NCBI GenBank assembly: GCA_029718625.1
Contig: CM056379.1
Location: 70,054,670-70,118,669 of the forward strand
DNA from: Synaphobranchus kaupii
Taxonomy: Eukaryota > Chordata > Actinopteri > Anguilliformes > Synaphobranchidae
Length of the DNA: 64,000 nucleotides
Direction of reading: 5' to 3'
Part shown: one piece after another, positions 11,413 through 23,078 of the stretch
Numbering within the stretch: position 1 is the stretch's first letter
How the letters are laid out: each line of letters begins with the position of its first letter
Position numbers and translations under genes: made by a program
The notes under the pieces: generated by a model
Told to the model about the DNA's origin: nothing
Database searches by the model: none
The model's input: only the letters and a program-made list of their open reading frames with translations

Positions 11413-12682
11413 ATGGCTTCAGGGCATCCACCTACAGTATGTGACTTCACTCCAAGCCATCCAGTGAGACCACATAATTTGCCAAGATACCTGGATGATT
11501 ACCTTGTTGAAAACCAACATAGTTGTATACCACCTAATGTCCTTTCCAGCACTCAACAAGGAGGACAGGAGGACATCCAAGGAGCAGTGAGACCGGCAAG
11601 TAGAAGCGAGTGCAACAGTCCAGCTCCAGTTACCAGTTGTCAAAGTCCTTCACCCAGACAGTCCCCTCAAGCTAGAGCATACAGCCAGACAGTGTTGCAG
11701 GACCTCCTGGACTCTTTCACAAAGAGTGCGGATGAGGATTCGGCTGAACGAAGCTCCTTACTGCGACGTATAGCAGATAACGAGTGACGACAACAATGCC
11801 GCAGAGAGGCAATGGAGCACCTGGTGACCACCCTGTATGAAGAATCACAGGAGACCGCAGATCGTACCTCCAAAAACACCATCTGCACAACGTACTAGGG
11901 TGCTCAGTGTTCTGGCCATGGCAGCAGAATGCCAGCTGCAGCTAAACAGTCCTTTCCACATTGATGAAGATGAACTAGATCAATTTGAGCAACCCAATAG
12001 GCACTCCGGCCTCCAAGTCCCGGGTCAGCCTCTCCAGCTGGTTAGTCCACAGTAGCCATTGCCTGCAGCAATGACTCTTCAAGTACCTTCTCCATGCACA
12101 TTTTTCTGCTGCTCAACAGTCCTACAAGACGCTGGTACAAAAGTGCCACTTCAGTCATCCCCTGTGCCTCGACCGAGGTCCAGGAATGCAGTGGGGGGGG
12201 TCACCAGCAGCAGCGTTCCCTGCAGTCCTAGCACCCAGTGCCTTCCAGGCCCAGTCAGGACTTTGCAACTATCAGCCAAGCATGTCCAGGCTGTTGCGAC
12301 GGACGCCCACAGTGCCAACCTTTTCACCGCCAGTATTCAATGCATCTCCGGGAGCAGCCCTGACACACGGGGCTTCGCTGTATGGAACCCCTAAGCCTAG
12401 CGCACCTGACTGTGCTATTAGAGTACAAGTACCATGTGCTATTAGAGCACCTTAAACTGCCAGACGTGCAGATCATAGGCCAGTCCTGTCGCCACCACCC
12501 GTTTCCCTACTCAGCAGCTATGCAAATCCTCCAGCTGCAGTATGGACAACCACATCAGCTAGCACAGAGTGAGATAGCATCCATTCTCACTGCACCTAAT
12601 GTGAAGAGCGGAAATGCAAAGGGGTTTCAAGCCTTCTCCCTGCACATTCATCTGCTCGTCAGTATGCCGTTGTCTTTTGAAG
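11413..12682 (+). pseudogene. BEL gag, N-terminal and capsid part
   Basis: The start at 11413 gives MASGHPPTVCDF, followed by NLPRYLDDYLVENQ, similar to the N-terminal motif of fish BEL gag proteins. A stop at 11785-11787 and several frame changes follow. Near 12518-12690 the capsid-like words LQYGQPHQLAQSEI and GFQAFSLHIH are typical of BEL gag. The frame is then cut by the LTR-like insertion at 12683. It is a broken gene; gag would package the element RNA in the cytoplasm. Confidence 0.75.
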
Positions 12683-14460
12683 TGTCGGGTAAGTGAGGAC
12701 TAGGTAAAATGTGTATTATCTAAATCCAGCGGTTCCAACAGTCAATGCCCTTGTTAAAACGTTCAGCACTCTGAATACTGAACACAAGCGATATTGCGTG
12801 CTAGAACCCCTCACTTAACCTACATTCAAAATAAGTTTTACGTTATTTAATTTAATAATTATTATTAAAAATGACAATCATCAATTAAATCGCCGAATTC
12901 TTTGATAAGTAAGTCGAACAGTAACCTGGTGGATCAACCAACAAGCCAAAACAAGGTCTAAATCAGGTCTTGAGATTAAAGACATTTTATTGAGCGAAAA
13001 CAGTCAATTGGAATAATGAATTGAACTCATACATTCACTAAGGAATGTAGGCTGACTACTTATAATTCACAAAAGTGAAGGCATTAAACCAGACATTAAT
13101 TAGGAAATACCAGTAAAGAGAGAGATAAGCCAAAAATTGCCAAATTATTTACCCTCCAGCTGAACAGGAACAAACGGAAATGCACGAGGAACCAAAAAGA
13201 ATGACTTCTTCACCAACAAACTCCAAACTGACTAAATTATTTTTCTGCGGTACACTCATAAAGTACCTTGACAGGGAGGGGATCCATGCCCTGATTGGGT
13301 TAAGGTGTGGGGGAGGGGGGGGGGGGTTAATGTGTAAGAGAGAGACAGAGAGTGACAGAGATAGAGAGCAGGGGGGGGGGGGGGGTGCTTGACATATATA
13401 TCTAAATATTATATTATATGATATCCTACATCCCTCTCTTGTAAGAATACCCGCTAAAAACCTATTCTTACATCGCCAAATAGGAATCACATTACACATT
13501 TGAACATTGAAGATGCAGTTACCTGCTAACAACAAAAACAACTGTCCAAATGGTTCACCAACCATTTTTAAAACATTTAGTCCATGCCCAGTTTAATAGT
13601 CCCTTTGTGATCTGCTGGCCAGCAGATATATGGACACACTGACGTATGTCCCACGTGTATGTCCACCCTCCAGTGTGGTGCGGAGATATAGATATCTCTA
13701 TTAGACACTCTTTTTGTGTCGCTGCGGTTATGACACCCTGGTTCAGTCTCTTCCTTCTCCAGTGTCTGGGTATCTAGACTGGCAAGGGACAAGAGATGCA
13801 GTACATGCAGTGCTTTTTCCATTAATGTTGCAATGGCGTGAGTGAAATGCAACCTACTCCACAGTGTCTCTACCAGTTCTGCACGGCGTGCGGGGGCTCT
13901 GTCTCCTGTGACAGGAAGCTGGACGATCCACAGGTGGCAAAGTGCAGTCAGGACCTCTCTTCTGACGGGCGGGGAAGCACCTCTTTCCCTGTCGGAATCC
14001 ATTTTGGCTCCTTTAGCCTGGATCCAATTGGGTGGACTGCTGACGGCAGTTGCTTAGGCTAGCTTCCCGCGGCAGGGTGTGGGACCGGTTGCACTTGTTT
14101 GCACTTGTGTCTGTGGGTGTCCTTTAGGGAATGGCAGGAGAAGACTGTGGGAGTTGAGGGCTTAGGCATTATCACTCATAGCAACATGTGAAGACCGGAA
14201 CAATTAATGATAGCACTGCATGTTATGACCGCTGTCAGTCCATGCAGGGGAACCTTACGGACAGGGTTTACCATCCACGGGATTGCCAGTCTAAATAATC
14301 ACATGAATAGGGCAGACTTGTCCAGAAGTGTCCAGGAACAGTATTTGGCGGGGCACCTACACTCTATAAAAGGGACTTAAACACAACATGGGCATGGTAT
14401 TAGGTTAAAAGGTGGTGGTAGGTATGGGGGGGGGGGGGGGGGAGGAGACAGAGAGAGGCC

Positions 14461-14498
<38 letters not shown>

Positions 14499-14542
14499 AA
14501 GAGCAAAAGACATTAGGCAACATCCCGTCAGAAGGATCTACA
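12683..14542. mobile_element. Unclassified LTR-like insertion inside BEL gag
   Basis: The insert starts TGTCGGGTAAGTG and ends GGATCTACA, so it has TG...CA ends, and an imperfect 4-bp repeat (GAAG at 12679-12682, GGAG at 14543-14546) flanks it. BEL gag resumes on the far side. It contains poly-G runs followed by GA-rich DNA twice (13310-13385 and 14426-14506), a TATA-like CTCTATAAAAGG near 14360 on the plus strand, and a reverse AATAAA near 12985. I recognise no protein in it. It could be a long solo LTR or another element type. Confidence 0.45.
14426..14506. repeat. Poly-G run followed by (GA)n
   Basis: A run of about 16 G is followed by GA-rich sequence with a GAGAGAGA core. A similar arrangement lies at 13310-13385. 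Confidence 0.85.
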
Positions 14543-14546
14543 GGAG

Positions 14547-15526
14547 TAGAGCTTCACTGCTGCTCCCATGTAGACTGTTTGCTTAGTAACCTGCCAAAAC
14601 ACTTTAGAGACAATTTTATTGAGTTCCGGCAATTAAAGGGGAAGTTACTGACAAATAGCCTGACTCCGGACAACCTGAAGGATCTCTCTGAATGGCTCCA
14701 GGTCAAGGCCCAAGCCCAACGTCTCTCAAGTAAAATGGCACAACGCTATCATCAGGAAAAACCTCAGAATGAAGGCAAAGACCGGTCTTCAAAGCCTAAG
14801 GGGAAGCCAGCAGCTATCTCCCACTGTACAGACCCCCCTGCTTCTGACCTGAAGCCACTATCAACCTCAAACTTAGGTTCTCTGAACACTCGGCAGAAGT
14901 ACCGCATGAACTGCTTGTTTTGTCGAAGCAGCGAGCATTATATCAGCTATTGCCCAGGGATTCAAAAACAAACTCCAGAGCAGATTGTTAAGTGGATCCG
15001 GGAAGGCACGCAATGTTGGAAGTGCGGCAGATCACACTCAGCCGATGATTGCTCCCTGAAGAAACCATGCAGAGACTGTGGTGAGATCCACCTCCAGGTG
15101 CATCATGGCATTGCTCAACAGGGACTAAGTATTCTGATAGCTACTGCTCCAAGTGACAGAGTCTACTTAGCTCACCCGTATCATGGCAGACGGGCATTCT
15201 TGAAGGTTGTGCCAGTCCTCATTCGTAATGGAAAACAGACATTAGAGACGCATGCAATTTTAGACGATGGAGCAGAGAGGAACATCTTACTCCAGGTGGC
15301 TATGCAGTCACTTCAGCTTAGAGGGAATCCAAAGTCACTAGCTCTTCGCACAATTAATCAGCGAGTCACCTACCTCCAGGGAGCCTCAGTGGATTTTGCA
15401 GTTTCACCTCTGAGCAAGCCTAATCAACAGTATCAGATCCGAGGAACATTTACAGCAAAGCCACTAGCTTTAGCTGAACAGTCCTACCGTGTTGAAACAC
15501 TGCAGCACCGATATTGGCATCGGCTC
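14547..15526 (+). pseudogene. BEL gag C-terminus, zinc knuckles and aspartic protease
   Basis: An open stretch from about 14547 carries LLSNLPKHFRDNF and SEWLQVKAQAQR (gag C-terminal region), then cysteine-rich knuckles around 14910-15090 (MNCLFCRSSEHYISYC, CWKCGRSHSADDC), then the protease active site AILDDGAERNIL around 15255, with DDGA as the expected D-T/S/D-G-A motif of BEL proteases. It would process the polyprotein. It is cut by a Harbinger-like insert at 15530, and BEL coding sequence continues at 16410. Confidence 0.85.
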
Positions 15527-15529
15527 TTA

Positions 15530-16406
15530 GGGCTGTTTCACACCTGCCTTGTTTGGTTCGATTGAATCAAACTCTGGTTAATTTTCCCCCTTGCTGTGGT
15601 TTGTTTGGGCAGGTGTGAACACAGCAATCGTACTCGGGTGCGCACCAGAAGCGGACCAAACAAGCGGACCGAGAAGTTGAAGAGGTGGTCTCGGTACGCT
15701 TCCAAGCAAACTCTGGTGCGGTTCGTTTGTGGTGAGAAAGTGATCCGACCTCGGTTTGACCCAACTGCAGAAAGCACTGCGCATTTTTAGACTAAACAAG
15801 CTCCCGTAGCCAGCTACGCTGTGCATTATGGAATGAGGAAGACGAGCATTTCCCCTTTCGCAACAACAACAACATGCGAGCAAGACGAATCCGAGTAATC
15901 GCGGACAAACACGTCTCCAGTGCATCAGGACATTATTTTCCAGCCGCAGCCGTGCCTCATTTTCAAACTGTATCGTTTGCCTAAAGTGATAAATGCAAAC
16001 GATGTAATAACCGATGACCAACGCCAAAATCAACCCACACAGTTGTCTCTCCATTGTGAAATCACAGCGAAATTACTTGTGGTGCGTTGTCTGCTCTTCT
16101 ACTTCCCGGAGTTTCTTTCGAGTTTTCCCCCATGGAAATTCTGACCAATTGGAGAGCAGTTCAGGAAGTACGTTATTGCTCCCGCCCCAGATACATCTGA
16201 CCAATGAGTGAAATTAACGTTCTCACGCGGCTTGTGCAGCTGCATTTTGGTTCGCTTCACCAACTCATCAACTGATTCAGACGAGAGCAAACGAATAGCT
16301 GTGAAAGGGAACCGAACCAGCTGAAAAACGAAACAGTGTATCATTCTCACATCTGGTGTGAACCAAGGAAGCGGACTAGAAGCGGACTATCAGGTGTAAA
16401 ACAGCC
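15530..16406. mobile_element. PIF/Harbinger-like non-autonomous element, TTA-flanked
   Basis: The ends are GGGCTGTTTCACACCTG and CAGGTGTAAAACAGCC, an inverted pair with one or two differences. TTA flanks both sides (15527-15529, 16407-16409), and BEL protein-coding sequence is continuous when the insert is ignored. The insert is rich in AAGCGGAC/GGTTCG words. No transposase gene is visible. Confidence 0.85.
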
Positions 16407-16409
16407 TTA

Positions 16410-17268
16410 TTCTCATCGGCGCTGACAATGTCAGTCTGATTGTAGCTAAAGATCCAATACATTTTGGGCCACAGGGGGGAACAGTAGCTATTCACACAAA
16501 GCTAGGTTGGGCACTGCAGGGTCCCGATAGGTTACACACACCTCCAACTTCTAGGCAGTGCCTTCTAACATCCCTGGACGTACCTGAGGATGACCTACAC
16601 CAAAATGTTGAGAAGCTGTGGCAGCTTGACATACTCCCATTTCGGCGGGAGAAGCTGATCACCCGGTCTAGGCAAGATCAGGAGGCGTTGAACATCCTAG
16701 AAGCTAGAACAACCATTGTGATGGTGGACGGCGTTAACCGATATGCCACTCCACTACTCAGGGTACCACAAAGTAACTGCTGAAAGCCACCACAGAGGCG
16801 GTCATGCCAAATCTCAGGAGAAAGCTGAGCAGGGACCGTGAAAGAGCCACTGTCTGCCAATCTAGAACAGGCAGGCTATGTTACCAAGCTGTATCCAGGT
16901 ACTGTCAGCCAGTCAAACAAATCTTGGTATTTGCTACATCATCTTGTGAGACATAACGGCAAAGACATTAGTTTTTAACTACTCTTACAAGTACCATGGT
17001 GTATCACTGAACGAGCAACTCCTCCCAGGTCCAACATTGGAGCCACCCTTGTTAAGAGTTCTTCTGCGCTTCCAGCAGCACCCAGTAGCCATTAGCGGTG
17101 ACATAAAGGCCATGTTCCACCAGGTGCGCCTGCTGCCGGGAAACTGCCTCCTGGTGAGATTCGTGTGGAGAGAAATGAGAACACATGACTCCCCAGACAT
17201 CTATGAGTGGCGAGTACTCCCCTTTGGAACCACCTGTAGCCCTTGTTGTGCCACCTTTGCCTTACAAA
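16410..17268 (+). pseudogene. BEL reverse transcriptase, N-terminal part
   Basis: In-frame words include GADNVSLIVAKDP, HTKLGWALQGP and later DIKAMFHQVRLLPG and YEWRVLPFGTTCSPC, which are typical of the region before and within the BEL reverse transcriptase. Stop codons near 16782 and around 16976 and frame changes break it. The insertion at 17269 separates it from the rest of the RT. Confidence 0.8.
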
Positions 17269-17555
17269 TGTCATGGTTATTCGCAGCCTCTGTTGTTTCT
17301 GCATTCAGTTTTCTTTTTGGTGTCGTTGGGACACACTATCTGATTTTTTCTACCTCCATTCCGGTGTTTGAATCTCACCCGGCAATTATCCCTTTCACCT
17401 GTTTTGGATTTCCTGCTTACTATATATAGCTCAGGACTTCTACCTTTCGGCACTTCGATATTGTCTTTGCTATGTTGACAACGAAGTCGGTAAGGTATAG
17501 GAAATTCGGTCGCTGCATATCTGGTTCGTATGAATAACCGCCTCCTCCCCGGTTC

Positions 17556-17756
17556 TTGGTGGGAGGTATGGTCCATACTGTTCGGCGTATTTTGGCTGAG
17601 AGGCGTCTGGGCAGAGGCTACCAGTTTTTGGTGGACTGGGAAGGTTATGGCCCTGAGGAGCGCTGCTGGGTCCCCTCCAGGAACATCTTGGACCCGGCAC
17701 TTATTAGGGACTTTCGTAGAAGCAGGGCTGAGGGATCTCCTGGAGCCGTCCCTTAG
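17556..17756 (+). pseudogene. Gypsy integrase chromodomain remnant
   Basis: The 66-residue stretch has [20 protein letters not shown], then [17 protein letters not shown], matching the chromodomain at the C-terminus of chromovirus-type gypsy integrases, which steers integration to modified chromatin. The aromatic residues typical of the cage (Y, W, W) can be seen. Everything upstream in gag and pol is deleted. Confidence 0.85.
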
Positions 17757-17767
17757 AAGGGTGGTCC

Positions 17768-18419
17768 TGTCATGGTTATTAGCAGCCTCTGTTACTGCGT
17801 TTGGTTTTCTTTTTGGCGTCGCTGGGACGCTCTATCTGATTTTTTCCGCCTCCGTTCCGGTGTTTGAATCTCACCCGGCAATTATCCCTTTCACCTGTTT
17901 TGGATTTCCTGCTTACTATATATAGCTCAGGACTTCGGCACTTCGATATTGTCTTTGCTATGTTGACAACGAAGTCGGTAAGGTATTTCTGGTTTGTATG
18001 AATAAGAAACGCAGCAAGTCCGGTTAGAGAATTAGCTTTAGATTGGTTTTCCCTTTTATTTCCAATCTTTCTCTTTATCCTTTATTCTTGTTACTTGTTA
18101 TCTTTTGTGTTCAGCTCTTTCGCCACAAGAGCTCTGGATAACAGGTTTTCTTTTCTGTTCATTTCCTTAACTCGTTTTATCGAGTTTTGCTTTGTTTCAT
18201 TACCTCTTGTTATGCCTAATTATTTAGTGTGTGAGGTTCTTTTGTTAGTTATTCTCGCTGTTTATCGAGATCGTCTCAGTTTTGAGGTTGCTTTGTTTTG
18301 CCTCGTGCTGGGAAATTTTGCTCCCGATCCTGTGTTATCTCCGTCCTGTGTGGCTACTTCCACGTTTGTGGCGTATTTTTCTAGATACGCTTTTATAAAT
18401 CCTTATCGGTCGCGTTACA
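17768..18419 (+). repeat. 3' LTR of the deleted chromodomain element
   Basis: It starts TGTCATGGTTATTAGC directly after a purine-rich AGAAGGGTGGTCC and ends CGCGTTACA. A TATA-like TACTATATATAGC lies about 145 bases in. Confidence 0.8.
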
Positions 18420-18955
18420 CTCCCCCTCACAACAAAAGCATGTGCATGATCACCAGGAAGGTTATGAAGTGTTTTTATGTAGATAACTGCCTCCAGAGTC
18501 TCCCCATGGCTCAGGCAGTGAAACTGCTGGTGGATAAAGTGTGCAAGCTCCTGTCCATTAGTGGCTTTGAGATATGCCAATGGGCGAGCAACCTCACCTC
18601 CGTATTTGAACACCTTCCTGCCGCTGTAAGGTCAGAGAACATCGAACTATGGCTCACTGAGACTCACACAGTCCCCCAAGAGCCAGCTCTGGGCCTTAGA
18701 TGGCACTGCCCTTAGATGGGGTATAGGAACCGACCTGTTGAGTACAGCAGACTGACTATGAGGAACATATATAAAGTTCTGCTGAGCCAGTATGACCCAC
18801 TGGGGTTTCTCACCCCTTTCATCACAAGGGCAAAAGTTCTTGTGCAACAGTTGTGGGTGAAAAAAAGGGACTGGGACGATCCTGACTTACCTGCTGATCT
18901 TCTGGAGGCCTGGTGCTCCTGGGAAGGTGAGCTTTCCAACCTGCCTAACATTTAA
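18420..18955 (+). pseudogene. BEL reverse transcriptase, C-terminal part
   Basis: After the insertion the BEL protein resumes. FYVDNCLQSLPM contains the YVDN catalytic box (YVDD in active enzymes of this family, so the second Asp is written as Asn here, as in many BEL elements). It continues with FEICQWASNL, QEPALGLRWHC and YDPLGFLTPF, LVQQLW. A stop at about 18713 and a frame change break the product. Confidence 0.85.
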
Positions 18956-18982
18956 TTCCCACAATGTTATCTTCCTCAGCAG

Positions 18983-19400
18983 TTGGACACCTCTACTGCA
19001 GTCTATGATATGCACATATTTTGTGATGCGTCAGAGAAGGCCTGTGGCTCTGTAGCCTACCTAGCCTCTGAAGTTCACGGCACAATCTACACTGCCTTCA
19101 TCATGGCCAGATCCCGGGTAGCTCCCAAGCGCCAGCTCTCCATGCCACGTTTGGAGCTCTGTGCTGCGTTAACAGGAGCACAACTGGCTAAACTCCTTCT
19201 GTCAGAGCTAACACTTACCTTGCGACAGATGACACTCTGGACCGACTCCACTACAGTACTTACCTGGCTTCAGTCTGAGTCATGCAGGTACTGTATAAGG
19301 TCTTTGTTGGAACACGTGTCACAGAAATTCAAGAGCTTACTGAGTGGAGGAACTAGTGCTATGTTGACTCCCAGAGTAATCCAGCAGATGACCTGACTCG
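18983..19400 (+). pseudogene. BEL RNase H domain
   Basis: The frame contains MHIFCDASEKACGSVAYL, RLELCAALTGAQLAKLL and LWTDSTTVLTWLQ, the D-E-D signature of a BEL RNase H, which degrades the RNA strand during reverse transcription. It is out of frame with the preceding RT part, and the next part of the protein is broken by stops. Confidence 0.85.
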
Positions 19401-19732
19401 GGGTAAGACCCTACAGGAGCTGTCCAAGCACAGCCGCTGGAGTCAAAGACCAAATTTCCTGAAGCACCCCCCCATGAGCTATGGCCGCAGAAGCCTGTCC
19501 CTAATCAGGAAGATCCTTCAGAGTTGAGACGCACTGCATTCTGTAGTGTCAATACAGTTGTCCTGGATCCAGCAGTCCCAGATGCAAATCAATTCACCTG
19601 TTGGGAATAGCTAGTTGGGGCTACGTATAAGGCCCTTCACGGGGCGGCAGATCAAAACTTGAGCTTACCCAAGTCTAGTCACAGAGAGATTTTGGAGAAT
19701 GGACGATAAGGATCCCAATGTAATCCACCCTA

Positions 19733-20730
19733 TTGTTCTTGATCCACAGCATCCAGCCGGATACTACGAGGACGAGAGGCAGTCAAGCAACACCAGCATG
19801 TCTGCTTAGAATTCAGGAAATGGAGCCTGTCGTACCCAGAATGGCTGACTTGCCACCAGTCTGTCTGCGGTTGAGGCAACCACGTTTTTACTCTGCAGGG
19901 GTAGACTGTTTTGGACCGTTCACTGTCAAAATTGGAAGACGAAATGAAAAACGGTGGGGCGTTATCTTTAAATGCCTTACCACCCGCTGTGTCCACATTG
20001 ACCTTTTAAATAGCATGGATTCCGATGCATTCTTATTAGCCCTCCGGCGCTTTGTGGCGTGACGAAGAAAACCAATTAATTTCCGTGGGGCATAGAGAGC
20101 TGCAGCAGGCTTTTGAGGCTATGGATCCCCAGCTCAAGCAGCAGCTGGACAACTACCAGATCATCTATAAGGTGAACCCACCAAATGCACCTCATTTTGG
20201 CGGCACATGGGAGCGGGAGGTCAAATCGGTAAAGACTGCCCTCCAGGTGGCTGCCGGGAGCCAGCCTGTAACTGAAGATGTACTGCAAACTGTTCTAGTG
20301 GAAGTGGAAGGAATTCTGAATTCCAAACCGTTAGGATATGCTTCTTCTGATGTCGCCGATGCCAATCCAATTACGCCCAATATTCTCCTCATGGGGCGGC
20401 CGGATGCATCGTTGCCCCAGGGCAGTCTATGCACTAAGTTCGCTGGGATGGCGATGATGGCGGCAATGTCAGGTCCTTGCTGACAATTTTTGGACAAGTT
20501 TCATCCGCAACTATCTTCCAAGCCTCCAGGCCCGTCAGAAGTGGCAGCAGCATACGACTTAGATCTTAACACTGTGGTAATGGTAGTTCATCCACAGCTT
20601 CCTTAAGCCCAGTGGCTAATAGGTAGAGTCACTAAGGTGATTCCCAATGCTGATGGACACATCAGGTCAGCTATGGTGAAGATTGGGGAGCGCACCTACA
20701 GTACCTCCGACCAGTGGCTGGTCTGATAAA
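19733..20730 (+). pseudogene. BEL integrase
   Basis: The frame has FYSAGVDCFGPFTVK (first catalytic Asp), RCVHIDLL, then after a frame change near 20055 NAPHFGGTWEREVKSVK and ILNSKPLGYASSD, typical of the BEL integrase core that inserts the DNA copy. The C-terminal part runs to about 20730 (VKIGERTYSTSDQWLV) in a further frame. At least two frame changes are present. Confidence 0.85.
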
Positions 20731-20820
20731 ACGTCCTGCTATTGCTGATGACACTGATGACTTTTAGCTATAAGGAGGATTTACAGTGGAACAAATTCGC
20801 TACCTGATTTTGGGGGCGGC

Positions 20821-21188
20821 TGTGCTAAATCTTGTAAAGGACTGTGAAGCAATACGACTGCCTAGAGTATAAAGCAACTTACCTCCTATTACAAGCATGC
20901 ACTTTGTATCCCTGTTTCCCTATTGGCTGGTTCCATGTAGAGCCCGCCTTGATGGGAAATCGACAAGCTAAAGTGCGTTCAGTTTCCATTAAGCATCGGC
21001 GGCAAATAGTGAGGGTACGGAGAGAGCTGGTGGAAAACGCTTCGCTCAAGCTACAATCCCAATCCCGCACCAAATTCACAGTGTACCTCAGCGACTCTGC
21101 CAAAGGGGACTGATTATGATGTGTATGCGTGAATAAATTAAAAAGTGAGTTGGTTTAACTGACTTTATTCCAAGAAAGCGTATTAGCA
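20821..21188 (+). repeat. BEL 3' LTR
   Basis: It starts TGTGCTAAATCTTGTAAAGG straight after the polypurine-like TTTTGGGGGCGGC (20808-20820) and ends GCGTATTAGCA. An inverted copy of the same length lies at 7810-8177, which supports both boundaries. Confidence 0.85.
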
Positions 21189-22564
21189 TGTTATTAGATG
21201 GCTGAATGTACATTCCGAATGCAAACTAATGGCAACTCCGGTTGGATTTATTGTTGTTAAAATTCCCTCTTGTCAGGAATGCATAATTATTATACTTGCT
21301 AGCTAGTCTATTTAGCTAGTTGACTAAGTTGTACTGGAAGTTATGTAGCCTAATATGGGGGCTGTAACAGTTACATTTATAGCTGTCTTCATTTCCTTCT
21401 TCTTCATGCCTAGTCCTTCCCGGTTGAAGTGCTAAATAACTAGCGCCCTCAAGTCAATGAATAGCGAGCGGAGTAATAGCAATTCATTGAAATGAATCAG
21501 TTATTATTGTTTAGAAATTACTGAACAAAGTGATAATATGTTTGTCGGTTTAATTTTATATAATACTATTTCAATCATTATTGGATTTTTATATGTATAT
21601 GCAGTGTTTCACATTAATGTATTAAATTGTGGCGGCCTGCCACAATTAAATTTCTTCCGCCACAGTTTCAAATTGATCAAAAAAGATATCAAAAATAAAA
21701 ATTGTTGTATATGCGTACTGTAGCCCTGTCGCTTCAAAAAATGCCTCTCTGGCTCTCATTACTCTACTCACTGTCCCTCCCCCCTGCATAGACAGTCCCA
21801 CAAATGCGCGAGTGCATCTCCGAGACAGAGGTTGTGTCTCCTCACGATTCTGTGAGGAGATTAGACGTGGTTAGTATGTTTGTGAAAGTTAAACCCTCTG
21901 GTAGCCTACACTATAATGGATATATTGTTCAAGCATCAAGCGAGCCAAGCTCTCGACTGTGTTACGATATTAATTTCTCATAAGCTAATGTAACAACTTT
22001 GTACAACTTTAGCTAGCAAGCTAGTGGCTATAAAACATTTTAGCCGCAACTAAACTAATATTATATCGCTTGCTAACTTGAGAAGCAAAATAAAATATAT
22101 AATAGTTTATGTATATTGTAGTATCTTGTGGAAAATAATACAGACGTTATTCAAGGGAGATATCAGCACAATGTAATGCAACCTGTTGCGTTCAGGACAG
22201 GGTTTCCCCCATTTCCCTTCAGTGCAGTCTCTCAGTTTTTAACCATCTCTGCCGTTGCCCCACTCGTTTGGCTTCCATGTCATATAACAGGATCTATCTT
22301 TTTAAAGTACATTGCTTACTAAGAAAAGACATTGCCTAGAGAAGACAAAGAGGAAGAATCAAGGTAGCAAACATTTAATAGCCAGCCAATCAGATTCGGA
22401 TTCTTTCTTGTCAATAAACAAGTATTTATTGAACTTTTTTTATTTATTTATTTTTATTGTAGGCTAGTTTTCAAGTTCAGTCCCACAGGGCTGCAGGTTA
22501 GGGGCAGAACAGGTTAACATGCATTGTAGTAGTTTCTGTATAGTCGTGTAAGCTGACCATAACT
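21189..22564. other. Stretch without a recognised gene
   Basis: AT-rich DNA with no recognisable coding region. A small hairpin-like segment (TGTGGCGG...CCGCCACA) lies at about 21629-21665. Confidence 0.6.
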
Positions 22565-23078
22565 TTCATCAAGGGTCTAAGGTATCAAACAAGCCCCAAA
22601 GCATCACTCTACGGCCAGATATGGAGTAGATGAGGATCGATCACTGCAAGGGTTATTTCTCCTAACTCATTTTCCTAGAACTCTATGGGGAAAAAAGTCA
22701 GGATAAGAAACCGTTAAAGTGATCCATCCACATCTACTCCATATCTGGCCGAAGAGTGATGGTTTGGGGCTTGTTTGATACCCGAGACCCTTGATGACTT
22801 ACAGCCATTTCGCCAGTCATGTGTTCCATACTGTACCAGCGTAATTTACAGCTGAATCTAGTCTCACCCCCCAATTCCCATAGAGATCCATTCAAATGCA
22901 GAGAGGTTATAGTATCGCTTGTAACAGTACCTGAAAATAAGATATCAAGAGTCTTTTGATGTTGATGGGTCACAGACTTCAAGGGATAGTTCGGAATTTT
23001 GGACATAATGTCTCAATTACGATTTACCCATGATGTAGTTGATTGATGGAAACCATTTTCAGATAATTCCATGCTGTC

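Larger units (their letters stand above)
17269..18419 (+). mobile_element. Deleted chromodomain gypsy element (LTR - chromodomain - LTR)
   Basis: A 5' LTR piece (17269 to about 17535) and a complete 3' LTR (17768-18419, TGTCATGG...CGTTACA) share long near-identical sequence from their first bases. Only about 230 bases lie between them, coding for the tail of an integrase. BEL sequence resumes right after the 3' LTR. A deletion joined the middle of the 5' LTR to the end of pol. A clear target duplication is not visible. Confidence 0.8.
11397..21188 (+). mobile_element. BEL/Pao LTR retrotransposon, decayed and 5'-truncated
   Basis: Gag, zinc knuckles, aspartic protease, reverse transcriptase, RNase H and integrase remnants follow one another in BEL order and end in a polypurine-like tract and a 368-bp 3' LTR. 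There is no 5' LTR: BEL sequence begins about 16 bases before the gag ATG, directly against a fold-back arm. Three later insertions interrupt it (12683-14542, 15530-16406, 17269-18419). Confidence 0.85.

Noticed and set aside
13149..14062. Reading frames of 70-141 codons on both strands
   Set aside because: They overlap in opposite strands, include simple-repeat residues (Pro and Gly runs) and show no known domain.
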